From the NCBI RefSeq assembly GCF_004320525.1, contig NZ_SIHX01000005.1, positions 1-64,000 of the forward strand: a stretch of DNA of 64,000 nt. The letters are read 5' to 3'. Below are positions 7,022 to 15,202 of the stretch, in pieces (position 1 is the stretch's first letter; each line of letters opens with the position of its first letter). Position numbers and translations under genes: made by a program. The notes under the pieces are model-generated. The model saw only the letters and a program-made list of their open reading frames with translations. It made no database searches and was not told the DNA's origin. Origin of the DNA: Arthrobacter sp. S39. Lineage in GTDB: Bacteria > Actinomycetota > Actinomycetes > Actinomycetales > Micrococcaceae.

Positions 7022-7855
7022 TTAGAGCTGGGTGAAGGCCGCGACGGCGGGATCGGAACCGATGCGCGCACCGGACTCCAGCGCCGTGATGGCCGCAAGT
7101 TCGTCGTCGCTGAGCGCGAGGGACGTGGCCGCGAAGTTTTCGCGGATCCGGGACGGGTCCACGGACTTGGGGATGGCGATGGTGCCCGCTGCGAGGTGCC
7201 AGGCCAGCACCACCTGCGCGGTGGTGGCGTTGTGCGCCTGCGCGACGGCGGTGACGGCGTTCCCGTTCAGGTCCCCGCCCTGCCCCAAGGGGCTGTAGGC
7301 CTCCACCGCGATGCCCAGCGAGCGGCACTTGGCGGCCAGTTCGGCCTGCTGGTAGCTGGGGTGCAGCTCGATCTGGTTGACGGCGGGCGGAACTTCGGCG
7401 GCTTCCAGCAGGGTGTCCAGGTGGTCGGAGAGGAAGTTGGAAACGCCGATGGCGCGGATCTGCTTGTTCTCATACAGCCGCTCCATCTCCTTCCACGCCT
7501 GGACGTAGAGCCCCTGCGACGGGACTGGCCAGTGGATGAGGTACAGGTCCACGTAGTCCAGGCCCAGCTTCTTGCGGCTGTTCTGGAACGCCTCCTGCGC
7601 GCGGCCCTGCTCGCCGTTGCGGAGCTTGGTGGTGACGAAGATTTCCTCGCGTGGAATGCCCGAGGCGGCGATGGCCGCGCCCACACCGGCCTCGTTGCGG
7701 TAGCCGGCTGCCGTGTCGATGTGGCGGTAGCCTGCAGCCAGCGCGTCCTCGACGATCCGCTGCGTGTCCTCAGGCGGAACCTGGAAGACGCCGAGGCCCA
7801 GCCGGGGGATGGTGACGCCGTTGTTCAGTGTTGTCTCCGGTGTCAGCTCTGACAT
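7022..7855 (-). CDS. Aldo/keto reductase (AKR5-like)
   Basis: A 277-residue enzyme. The tetrad is D47 (HIDTA), Y52 (GYRNE), K77 (TTKLR) and H108 (IHWPV); IPKSVDPSRIRENF is the NADPH 2'-phosphate-binding segment. It closely resembles the AKR at 3848 in length and layout, so the two are paralogues. It is the first gene of the leftward AKR-AKR-epimerase run and is divergent from the XRE regulator at 8042. The shared intergenic region holds a perfect palindrome, which makes this gene the likely target of that regulator. Confidence 0.9.
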   Translation of the reverse strand: MSELTPETTLNNGVTIPRLGLGVFQVPPEDTQRIVEDALAAGYRHIDTAAGYRNEAGVGAAIAASGIPREEIFVTTKLRNGEQGRAQEAFQNSRKKLGLDYVDLYLIHWPVPSQGLYVQAWKEMERLYENKQIRAIGVSNFLSDHLDTLLEAAEVPPAVNQIELHPSYQQAELAAKCRSLGIAVEAYSPLGQGGDLNGNAVTAVAQAHNATTAQVVLAWHLAAGTIAIPKSVDPSRIRENFAATSLALSDDELAAITALESGARIGSDPAVAAFTQL

Positions 7856-7978
7856 GGGGTGGCTCCTTTGCTGATGAACAGGAAGTGATGGGTGAGAAAA
7901 CGCTTTCGGGAAGGCTCTCCCATGAGCCTATGCACTTTTGCGCCGATAGTCAGCCCTTGACCCTGTCCCTGTTTTTCC

Positions 7979-7995
7979 TAGGACTGGCAGTCCTA
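7979..7995. promoter_or_regulatory. Perfect 17-bp palindromic operator between AKR gene and XRE regulator
   Basis: TAGGACTGGCAGTCCTA has 8-bp perfect arms and one central base. It lies 47 bp upstream of the regulator start (8042) and 124 bp from the divergent AKR start (7855). The position suggests a site for the adjacent XRE/MmyB-type protein controlling both directions; that pairing is inferred from position. Confidence 0.7.
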
Positions 7996-8041
7996 CCTTC
8001 GTTGTAGAAAGTCCCTGCCGGGGCCGTGCAGAATAGGGTGC

Positions 8042-8941
8042 ATGGGTCAGAGCGCCGAGTTCGGAAAATTCCTGAAGGCCATGCGGTCCCGGCTGAGTCC
8101 GGAAGACGCCGGGGCGAACAGCACTTCCGGCGCGCGCCGCGTTCCCGGCCTCCGGCGCGAGGAGGTGGCGCAGCTGGCAGGCGTCAGCACGGACTACTAC
8201 ATCCGCCTGGAGCAGGGGAGGAACATCCACCCGTCGCGCACCGTGCTGGACTCGGTGTCCCGGGCCCTGAGGCTGGACGCGGGCGAGCATGCGCACATGA
8301 TGGACCTCCTGGAAAACTGCGCGGCCAGCACGCGCTCGCCCGGACCTGCGCAGGCTGTCCGTCCGGCGCTCCGCCAGCTACTGGAGGCCGTGGGCGACGT
8401 CCCGGCCATGGTGCTGGGCCGCCGGACCGACGTCCTCGCCGGGAACCGGATGGCCTTCCTTCTCTTCACCGATTTCCCGGCCCTTCCGCCCCAGGAGCGC
8501 AACCTCACCCGCTGGCTGATCCTCGACCCCGGTGCCCGGGAGCTCTTCCGCGACTGGAAGACCGTGGCGGCGGAAGCGGCCGGAGCGCTCCGCGTGGACG
8601 TCGGGCGGCATCCCAATGATGCGCAGGCCAACCAGCTGGTGGGTGAGCTCGCCGTCCACAGCGAGCAATTCCGCCAATGGTGGGCAGGGCACCGCGTGGC
8701 CACACGGTCCGCCGGCAGCGTCCGGCTCCACCACCCGTCCGTCGGAGACCTGGAACTGAACTTTGAAAACCTTGTCCTGCCCGACGATCCCGACCAGGCA
8801 CTCCGGGTGTACTCCGCAAAGCCCGGCTCGCCGTCGTCGGACGCCCTGGCCCTGCTGAGCCTTGGCGCCGGTGCCGGGCCGGCGGAGCAGCCTCGGACCG
8901 CAGCCGCGGCGCCGCCGGCGGTCCCCGAAAACCGGCAGTAG
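8042..8941 (+). CDS. XRE-family transcriptional regulator with MmyB-like ligand domain
   Basis: A 299-residue protein. An N-terminal helix-turn-helix of the MmyB type (residues about 5-80) contains the family's GLRREEVAQLAGVSTDYYIRL segment. A C-terminal PAS-like ligand-binding domain follows, with VLGRRTDVLAGN and the late FENLVLPDDPDQALRVYSA motif. Such regulators usually sit next to an oxidoreductase gene they control and respond to a small molecule. Here the divergent target would be the AKR operon. The Ala/Pro-rich tail (residues about 275-299) is likely disordered. Confidence 0.88.
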   Translation: MGQSAEFGKFLKAMRSRLSPEDAGANSTSGARRVPGLRREEVAQLAGVSTDYYIRLEQGRNIHPSRTVLDSVSRALRLDAGEHAHMMDLLENCAASTRSPGPAQAVRPALRQLLEAVGDVPAMVLGRRTDVLAGNRMAFLLFTDFPALPPQERNLTRWLILDPGARELFRDWKTVAAEAAGALRVDVGRHPNDAQANQLVGELAVHSEQFRQWWAGHRVATRSAGSVRLHHPSVGDLELNFENLVLPDDPDQALRVYSAKPGSPSSDALALLSLGAGAGPAEQPRTAAAAPPAVPENRQ

Positions 8942-9077
8942 TTGCAGCCACGCGGGGCCTGCGTTGTGCGTTTGTCCAGCCTGTCCAAGTGATTCTGGCC
9001 AGCGGTCCATTGGGAGTGAGCCGCGGCTTTCCTAGGCTTGAAGGACAAACTTTTCTCCACCAAGGATGGTCTCAACG

Positions 9078-9296
9078 ATGAAACGCATCGCACTGCTCCA
9101 GGAACGCCAGGCCAACGCGGCCAGCAACGGCCGGACCGCCAGCACCGGCTCACACTGCCCCGCCTCCGGACTCTGGAGCCCCGAGGCCGACCCGCACACG
9201 GTCCTGTCGTTTTTCGAGGGCCACGTGTTCCCCGCGTTCGACGGCGTGCCCACCGTGTGGCGCCGCCGCACCACAGGCATCGTCTCGTCCAACTAA
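9078..9296 (+). CDS. Small conserved-looking hypothetical protein
   Basis: A 72-residue protein, MKRIALLQERQANAAS..., with the pattern HCPASGLWSPE, then FFEGHVFPAFDGVPTVWRRR. The SG.W.P...EGH.FP...G.PT.W arrangement is loosely like small YjzC-type proteins, but this is not a firm match. The ATG at 9078 is preferred: AAGGA lies 11 nt upstream, whereas the earlier ATG at 9066 has no room for a ribosome site. It is followed at once by a 19-bp-stem terminator, which supports a monocistronic gene. Function unknown. Confidence 0.6.
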   Translation: MKRIALLQERQANAASNGRTASTGSHCPASGLWSPEADPHTVLSFFEGHVFPAFDGVPTVWRRRTTGIVSSN

Positions 9297-9301
9297 AGCT
9301 A

Positions 9302-9342
9302 AAGAGTGATGGCCGCGTCCAAAGGACGCGGCCATCACTCTT
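9302..9342. terminator. Bidirectional terminator, 19-bp perfect stem
   Basis: AAGAGTGATGGCCGCGTCC pairs fully with GGACGCGGCCATCACTCTT around an AAA loop. It lies between the convergent small gene (9078-9296) and the dodecin gene (9357-9566) and can serve both. Confidence 0.9.
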
Positions 9343-9356
9343 GGAACTCAGGCAGG

Positions 9357-9566
9357 TCAGCTTTCGTGGCGGAAACCGAGCTTGATCCGCACCTGCCAGT
9401 CGGCAACTTTGCCATCTTCGAGGTGACCGCGGATTTCCTTGACCTCGAACCAGTCAAGGTTGCGCAGCGATTTGGCGGCCTCGGCGATCCCGTTGCGGAC
9501 TGCCGCGTCCACGCCTTCTTCGGAGGTGCCGACAATTTCAGTAATGCTGTACGTGTGGTTGGACAA
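9357..9566 (-). CDS. Dodecin family protein
   Basis: A 69-residue protein matching the dodecin pattern throughout: YSITEIVGTSEEGVDAAVRN, a Leu-rich helix ending LDWFEVKEIRG, then V..WQV.IKLGF. Dodecins form hollow dodecamers that bind and buffer flavins, with a Trp of the LDWFEV segment stacking on the ligand. Length is normal for the family. It is flanked by the terminator of the neighbouring gene and is probably monocistronic. Confidence 0.92.
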   Translation of the reverse strand: MSNHTYSITEIVGTSEEGVDAAVRNGIAEAAKSLRNLDWFEVKEIRGHLEDGKVADWQVRIKLGFRHES

Positions 9567-9649
9567 CTTCGCTCCTCGTGATCGCCTTCGATTCCCGGTT
9601 GCGGGCCGTTCTCGAAGCCTAGTAGGACTTCAGGAACGTTGGCCAGCCC

Positions 9650-11152
9650 TTAGCCGGATGTTCCGTTGAGAACCGCCACGTTGGTGTAGATGACATTCCT
9701 CCCCGTGGCACGGAGGACATCGCCGTCCTGTGGGGCGTCGGAGGTGACGGTCAGGTCCCGCACCGTTGAACCGTCCGCAGCCACCACCAGGGTGACTCCT
9801 TCACTGTTGGTCAGCACCACGTCCGCGGCATTTCCCGTTGCCCCGGCCAGGGTGACGTTGCGCCGGTCGCCCCAGATCACCGAAGGCTCATGGTAGGTGC
9901 CGGGCTGGAGCAGCACCGTGACGGGACCGGCGTTGTTCGGCGGGATGGCCCCGACGGCAGCCCTGATGCTGGCGAAGTCTCCGGTGCCGTCGAGGGCGAC
10001 GGTGATGACGCGGGCTGGCGCGGATTCCGTCCCGCCCAACGGTCCGCCGAATGCCCGCACCAGCGCCGGAACCGCCGTCGTGGGTGTCAGCTCGTAGGCG
10101 TACGCCGCGGCCGGATCGAAGCACTGGCCCCGTTCCTGGCCGGTATTTCCGGTGCACTGTTCAAAGACGTTGTCCCGGGCCACCAGCTCGCCGCCAGGGC
10201 CCTGGTGGTGGAGCGGATTCCGGACATCCCGGAAGTAGTTGCCCTCCACTACCAGCAGCGCTGCATTCCGTCCCAGCATGCCGTAGTTGGAGATGTTTTC
10301 CAGATAGTTGTTATAGACGTGGGACGCCGCGGTGTTGTCCAGGCTGGCGTTGCGCTGGTGGGTGTTCCGGATCCAGTTGTGGTGCAGGGTCAGCCGGGTG
10401 ACCACGTTCTGGGTCCAGCCCTCGCCCAGGGCCTTGTTGTGGTCCGCAAAGACGTTCCAGGACAGCGTGACGTTGTCGCAGTCCTTGCGGATGTCCACCA
10501 GGCCGTCGCCCAGGCGGGTGAAATACATGTGGTCCACCCAGACGTGGGTACTGGTGTCCATCTGGATCCCGTCCCTGTCGTTGTCCGGGCGTTTCCCCAC
10601 GAAGTCACCGGGGATGTAGGAGTCCCGGACCGTGAAGTTGCGGAAGATGACGTTGGAGACGCTGATGAGCTTGAAGCCGGCGTTCACCACCGCCGCTCCT
10701 TCGCCCGCCCCAAGGAAGGACTTGTTGGCTGTCACCGTCAGCTTCTCGTACTGCGGGAACACCAGCTCGCCATGCAGGATCACCACCAGCGGCTCAGTGC
10801 TCTTGGCGAAGGCCCGGAGCTCATCCGGGGTGCTGGCATGGACCAGCCGGCCGCCCGCCCCGCCGGTGGTGCCGGCGCGTCCGTGCGCCGCGACGCCGGC
10901 GAAGCCTTCCGGCGCCTCAGTCCAGGCCGTGCCGGCAGATCCGCCGCCGAGTGCGCGGTTGACGGGCAATCCCGCTTCTGCAAAGCCGGAGCTGCCGACG
11001 GCGGGACTCACGCCGCCGGTGTCGGCCGCCGTCGCTGCCGGGCTGAGCAGGCCGGACGCAACCAGCGTGCCAGCCGTCAGTCCCGCCGCGAGGAGGGTCC
11101 GCCGTCGGATGTTCAGGTCCTGTGATTGTGATTGTGATTGTGCCTGTGCCAT
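9650..11152 (-). CDS. Secreted pectate lyase (PL1) with truncated pectinesterase-like tail
   Basis: A 500-residue protein. The start is taken at 11152, just 1 nt after the stop of the upstream gene. It places a Tat-type signal (IRRRTLLAAGLTAG) near the N-terminus and gives an exported enzyme. Residues about 85-360 form a PL1 parallel beta-helix, with DRDGIQMD...HVWVDH, DGLVDI and HHNWIRNTHQRN motifs. Residues about 381-500 match only the N-terminal part of a CE8 pectinesterase (VALDGTGDFASIRAAV...); the QDT, DF and GRPW catalytic segments of the paralogue upstream are absent. It should cleave polygalacturonate by beta-elimination. The CE8 remnant is probably inactive. Confidence 0.87.
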   Translation of the reverse strand: MAQAQSQSQSQDLNIRRRTLLAAGLTAGTLVASGLLSPAATAADTGGVSPAVGSSGFAEAGLPVNRALGGGSAGTAWTEAPEGFAGVAAHGRAGTTGGAGGRLVHASTPDELRAFAKSTEPLVVILHGELVFPQYEKLTVTANKSFLGAGEGAAVVNAGFKLISVSNVIFRNFTVRDSYIPGDFVGKRPDNDRDGIQMDTSTHVWVDHMYFTRLGDGLVDIRKDCDNVTLSWNVFADHNKALGEGWTQNVVTRLTLHHNWIRNTHQRNASLDNTAASHVYNNYLENISNYGMLGRNAALLVVEGNYFRDVRNPLHHQGPGGELVARDNVFEQCTGNTGQERGQCFDPAAAYAYELTPTTAVPALVRAFGGPLGGTESAPARVITVALDGTGDFASIRAAVGAIPPNNAGPVTVLLQPGTYHEPSVIWGDRRNVTLAGATGNAADVVLTNSEGVTLVVAADGSTVRDLTVTSDAPQDGDVLRATGRNVIYTNVAVLNGTSG

Positions 11153-11153
11153 C

Positions 11154-13181
11154 TCAGCCACGTCCCGTCGGGGTCCAGTCACCAAGGAAGGCCTCCTTGG
11201 TGAATTTGACGGCATCCGCGGGTGTGAGCTGGGGATGGAACCCGTTGACGTAGGCGCCCGGTCCGCTGTTGTTGTATTCGGCGAACCGTCCTTCGGTCCA
11301 GGCGTGGCCGCTCATGCCGGACCAGCCCTGGACGGCGATGTGGCTGCCGAGGACGGAGTCGCGGATCACGGCCATGGGGTGCGCGTCCGGATCGCTGCTG
11401 GCGAACCAGGGCCGGCCCAGGCTGACGGTTCCGGGAGCGGCGTCGGACGTGAGGGTGCTGTCCACGATCAGGAAGCCGTACGGGTTGGAGTTCTTAGTGC
11501 TGGGAGCCACGATGTAGCCGTTGTTGGTGGCGCTGCCGCGGTCCAGGGAGTGGATCGTGCAGCCGTCGAAGACCGCCGTCCCGCGGCCGTAAAGGAAGTC
11601 CACGTCGCCTTCGATGTAGCAGTTTTTCAGGTAAGTGCGGGCGGTGGCGTCACGGCCGGTGGTGTCTGCGAGGTAGGTGTCCTGGTTGCCGAGGAAGCGG
11701 GTGCCGTCGAACGTCACCTTATCTGCCACGGACCGGACCGCGAGGGCCTGGCTGCCTCCGTTGGCGGCCTCGTCGTAGGCGTTTTCCACCGTGAGGTTCC
11801 GCACCGTGGTTCCCTCGGCCAGGACGTTCAGGGTGGCGCTGCCGCCGGCGCCCCAGGTCCCGCCGAAGAATTTCACGCCATTGGCCGGGAGGTCGTAACT
11901 GATGACGACGTCGGCCGGGTTGGCTGTGGCGCCCTGGATGGTGAGGTTGGGACGGTCTGCCCAGATGTTCACCGATTCGCGGTAGGTTCCGGGCTTGACC
12001 GTGATGGTGCGGGGGAGGGTGCTGCCGCTGGGGACGGATCCGATCGCGGCCTGGAGGCTGCCGAAGTCGCCGGTGCCGTCCAGGGCAACGGTGATTTCCG
12101 TGGTGCTGTTCGGGGCGCTGTTCTCCAATGGCCCTGCGCCGGCAGCAACGAGCTCCGGGACCCGGACGGCGTCGTCCTTCTGGTAGGCGTAGTACTGGGT
12201 GGGATCGAAGGCTGCTCCGACATTGTCCTTGCGGCCGCGGGTGCCGTTGAAGATGTTGTCCCGGTTCACGATTTCAGTGGCGGGATCCTTGGCGACGATC
12301 GGATCCTGGACGGCGCTGAAGCTGTTGCCTTCGAGCACCACCTTGGCGGCGTTGCGGCCCATCATGCCGTACTGGCCAATGTCCTGCAGGTAGTTGTTGT
12401 AGACGTGCGCTGCGGCCGTGTTGTCGATGCTGAAGTTGCGCTGGGTGGTGTTGCGGATCCAGTTGTGGTGGATGGTCATCCGGGTCACCGCGTTGGTGGT
12501 CCAGCCAACACCGAGGGCCTTGTTGTTGTCCGCGAAGACGTTCCAGGAGTACGTGATGAGGTCGGAGTCCTTGCGGGTGTCGATCAGGCCGTCGCCCATG
12601 CGTTCGAACTTCATGTGGTCCACCCAGACGTGATGGGTGGTGTCCAGCTGGAGGCCGTCGCGGTCGTTCTCCGGGCTCTTGCCGTCCCAGTCGCCCGGAA
12701 TGTAGGCGTCCCGGACGGTGAAGTTCCGGAAGATGACGTTGGAGACGTTGATGAGCTTGAAGCCGGCGTTCACCACTTCGGCCCCGGCGCCCACACCGAT
12801 GACGCTCTTGTTGGCTGCAACCGGGATCTTGACGTAGTCGGTGGCCGTCAGGGTGCCGCGGATGAAGATCACCAGCGGCTCGCTGGCCGCCGCGTAGTCC
12901 TTGAGTTCCTGGATGGTGGAGGCGGTGACGATTCTGCCGGCCTGGCCGCCGGTGGTTCCGGCCAGTCCGTAGCCGGGAAGGGAAGCGAAACCGTCAGGGG
13001 TCTGCTTCCACATCGACTCGGGTGTTCCCGCCGCGTCCGGGGTTGTCGCGGGAACCAGGGCCCCGTTTTGCTGGGCGGTGCTGCCGGAACCGGCAGGGGC
13101 TGCGTGGGCGGCCGGGAGTGCCGTGAGGCTTCCCAGCATCACGACGGCGGTGGCCGCACCTAATAGACGTCGCAAACTCAT
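11154..13181 (-). CDS. Secreted bifunctional pectate lyase-pectinesterase (PL1-CE8)
   Basis: A 675-residue fusion. The start at 13181 has AAAGGAG 8 nt upstream and opens a Sec signal peptide (SLRRLLGAATAVVMLGSLTA...AHA). The N-terminal half is a PL1 lyase (NDRDGLQLD, HVWVDHMKF, HHNWIRNTTQRN). The C-terminal half is a complete CE8 esterase with GNQDTYL, YIEGDVDFLYG and LGRPW catalytic motifs. The pair lets one exported protein remove methyl esters and cut the demethylated homogalacturonan. It follows the sugar importer genes and precedes its truncated paralogue in the same direction. Confidence 0.9.
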   Translation of the reverse strand: MSLRRLLGAATAVVMLGSLTALPAAHAAPAGSGSTAQQNGALVPATTPDAAGTPESMWKQTPDGFASLPGYGLAGTTGGQAGRIVTASTIQELKDYAAASEPLVIFIRGTLTATDYVKIPVAANKSVIGVGAGAEVVNAGFKLINVSNVIFRNFTVRDAYIPGDWDGKSPENDRDGLQLDTTHHVWVDHMKFERMGDGLIDTRKDSDLITYSWNVFADNNKALGVGWTTNAVTRMTIHHNWIRNTTQRNFSIDNTAAAHVYNNYLQDIGQYGMMGRNAAKVVLEGNSFSAVQDPIVAKDPATEIVNRDNIFNGTRGRKDNVGAAFDPTQYYAYQKDDAVRVPELVAAGAGPLENSAPNSTTEITVALDGTGDFGSLQAAIGSVPSGSTLPRTITVKPGTYRESVNIWADRPNLTIQGATANPADVVISYDLPANGVKFFGGTWGAGGSATLNVLAEGTTVRNLTVENAYDEAANGGSQALAVRSVADKVTFDGTRFLGNQDTYLADTTGRDATARTYLKNCYIEGDVDFLYGRGTAVFDGCTIHSLDRGSATNNGYIVAPSTKNSNPYGFLIVDSTLTSDAAPGTVSLGRPWFASSDPDAHPMAVIRDSVLGSHIAVQGWSGMSGHAWTEGRFAEYNNSGPGAYVNGFHPQLTPADAVKFTKEAFLGDWTPTGRG

Positions 13182-13294
13182 GCAAAAACTCCTTTGTTTT
13201 TGTGCCCGGGCAGCCTCCAGCGCGGGCGCGTTCATTACGGGATGTTCAGTAAGCAGTGTTCAGTCAGCGATGCGTTCGGAAAGCGCTGCGGGCG

Positions 13295-14191
13295 TTACTT
13301 GAGCCCGGTGGTGGCGATGCCGTTGATGAGGTATTTCTGGCCGGCGATGAAGAAGCCGATGATCGGGGCGATGGACACCACGGACATGGCGAACATGGGG
13401 CCCCACATGCTTTGGCCTTCGGAATCCATAAAGGCGCGCAGCGCCAGGGGAACCGTGTAGAGGTCCTGGTTCTGGATGTAGAGCAGCGGGCCGAAGAACT
13501 CGTTCCAGGTGGAGATGAACGTGAAGATGGCGGTGGTGGCCATGGCCGGCACGCACAGGGGCATGATGACGCGCAGGAATGTCCGGAAGGGGCCGCAGCC
13601 ATCGATCTGGGCGGCGTCGTCGAGCTCCTTGGGCAGGGCCTTCATGAACTGGACCATCAGGAAGATGAAGAACGCGTTGGTGGCCATGAAGTTCGGCACG
13701 ATCAGCGGCAGGTACGTATCAAGCCAGCCAAGCTGGGAAAAGATGATGTATTGCGGCACCAGGAGCACGTGTCCGGGCAGCATCAGCGTTCCCAGCATCA
13801 GGGCGAAGAAGAGCTTCCGGCCGGTGAACTCCATCCGGGCGAACGCGTAGGCGGCCAGGGCACAGGAGAAGATGTTCCCGATGATGGAGAACACCACGAC
13901 GATCAGTGAATTGATCAGGTAGACGTGGAACGGCTGGTTCAACGCCGTCCAGCCCTGTTCGTAGTTGCTGAAGTCCCAGTTATCCGGCCACAGCCCCAGC
14001 TGGCGGAAGATGTCGTTGCTGGGTTTGAAGGAGCTGGAGATCAGCCACAGCAGCGGGTACAGCATCACCAGGCCTACCAGGCACAGGATCAGGTGGCGGG
14101 AGAAGCGGGTGCCGGGTGTGCCGGTCAGGGCATCTTCCGGGGCCACGTCCTTCTTTTGCTTGTTTTTGGTGGGTAGTTCGAGGAGAGCCAT
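13295..14191 (-). CDS. Sugar ABC transporter permease (MalG/CUT1 type)
   Basis: A 298-residue inner-membrane protein with six hydrophobic segments and the EAA-loop (ELDDAAQIDGCGPFRTF...MPLC) that docks the ATPase. Start chosen at 14191 (MALLELPTKN), 10 nt after the stop of the partner permease; the longer frame upstream overlaps that gene. Together with the permease at 14202 and the lipoprotein at 15203 it forms an importer, probably for pectin-derived oligosaccharides given the lyases downstream. No ATPase gene is nearby, so a shared MsiK-type ATPase is likely. Confidence 0.9.
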   Translation of the reverse strand: MALLELPTKNKQKKDVAPEDALTGTPGTRFSRHLILCLVGLVMLYPLLWLISSSFKPSNDIFRQLGLWPDNWDFSNYEQGWTALNQPFHVYLINSLIVVVFSIIGNIFSCALAAYAFARMEFTGRKLFFALMLGTLMLPGHVLLVPQYIIFSQLGWLDTYLPLIVPNFMATNAFFIFLMVQFMKALPKELDDAAQIDGCGPFRTFLRVIMPLCVPAMATTAIFTFISTWNEFFGPLLYIQNQDLYTVPLALRAFMDSEGQSMWGPMFAMSVVSIAPIIGFFIAGQKYLINGIATTGLK

Positions 14192-14201
14192 TGCGGTTGC
14201 C

Positions 14202-15155
14202 TTAATTGTCGTAGAAGACCCAGAACTTGGACGCGATGAAGTTGATGGCGGTGAAAATCGCAATGATCATCAACAGCAGCCACGCCATCGCGGAGGCATA
14301 CCCCATCTCGAATTCGGTGAAGCCCTTTTGGTAGAGGTACAGGTTGTAGAACAGCGTGGAATCAGCCGGGCCACCGGTGCCGCCGCTCATCACATAGCCC
14401 TGGGTGAAGGTCTGGAAGGATCCGATGAGCTGCATGATGAGGTTGAAGAAGATGATGGGGCTGATCAGCGGCAGGGTGATGTTGCGGAATTGCCGCCACT
14501 TGGAGGCGCCGTCGATGGAGGCGGCCTCGTAGTACATGGCCGGGACCTGCCGCAGGCCGGCCAGGAAGATCACCATCGGTGAGCCGAACGTCCACACGTT
14601 CAGGACGATCAGGGTGCTCAACGCAAATTCGGGGTCCGTGACCCAGGCCGGTCCCTGGATGCCGAGCAGTCCCAGGAAGCCGTTCACAATTCCTTCGTTG
14701 CCAAAGATGTAGCGCCACAGCATCACGATGGCCACGCTGCCGCCCAGCAGGGACGGCAGGTAGTACACGGAGCGGTAAATCGACAGGCCGCTGAGGCCCC
14801 GGTTCAGGACCATTGCCACCAGCAGCGCGATGGCCAGCGAGATCGGTACGGAGACGAAGGTGTAGATGAACGTGACCTTCAGCGACTGCAGGAGGCGCGG
14901 GTCCTCGAACATGGCCTGGAAGTTGGCCAGGCCCACGAAGTTGGGCTCCGTGAAGAGGTTGTAGTCCGTGAAGGCCAGGTAGAGCGAGGCGAAGAACGGG
15001 ATGATCGTGAACAGCATGCCGATGAACCACGGCAGCAGGAAGAGGTAGCCGGAGCGCTGGTTGGTGCGCCTCGACAGGCCCCGTTTGGGTTTACGGCGTC
15101 CCGGTGCGGCCAGGGTGGCGGCCGCACCGGGGGCTTGCTTGGTCAGCACTGACAT
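14202..15155 (-). CDS. Sugar ABC transporter permease (MalF/UgpA, CUT1 type)
   Basis: A 317-residue membrane protein with a basic N-terminal tail, six membrane segments beginning GYLFLLPWFIGMLFTIIPFF, and the EAA motif YYEAASIDGASKWRQFRNIT. It is the partner of the permease immediately downstream and lies 47 bp after the binding-protein gene. The MalF-type subunit of the heterodimeric channel. Confidence 0.92.
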   Translation of the reverse strand: MSVLTKQAPGAAATLAAPGRRKPKRGLSRRTNQRSGYLFLLPWFIGMLFTIIPFFASLYLAFTDYNLFTEPNFVGLANFQAMFEDPRLLQSLKVTFIYTFVSVPISLAIALLVAMVLNRGLSGLSIYRSVYYLPSLLGGSVAIVMLWRYIFGNEGIVNGFLGLLGIQGPAWVTDPEFALSTLIVLNVWTFGSPMVIFLAGLRQVPAMYYEAASIDGASKWRQFRNITLPLISPIIFFNLIMQLIGSFQTFTQGYVMSGGTGGPADSTLFYNLYLYQKGFTEFEMGYASAMAWLLLMIIAIFTAINFIASKFWVFYDN

Positions 15156-15202
15156 GGCGTCAGGCTCCTATCTGCTTAGCTGGGTATCTGAGCGTGGGGC
15201 GG

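Noticed and set aside
6005..7852. 615-codon open frame antisense to the epimerase and AKR genes
   Set aside because: Chance high-GC antisense frame; the opposite strand has AKR catalytic tetrads and sensible starts.
10632..13163. 843-codon plus-strand frame over the pectate lyase genes
   Set aside because: Low-complexity Gly/Val/Asp product with no domain, antisense to clear PL1-CE8 enzymes.
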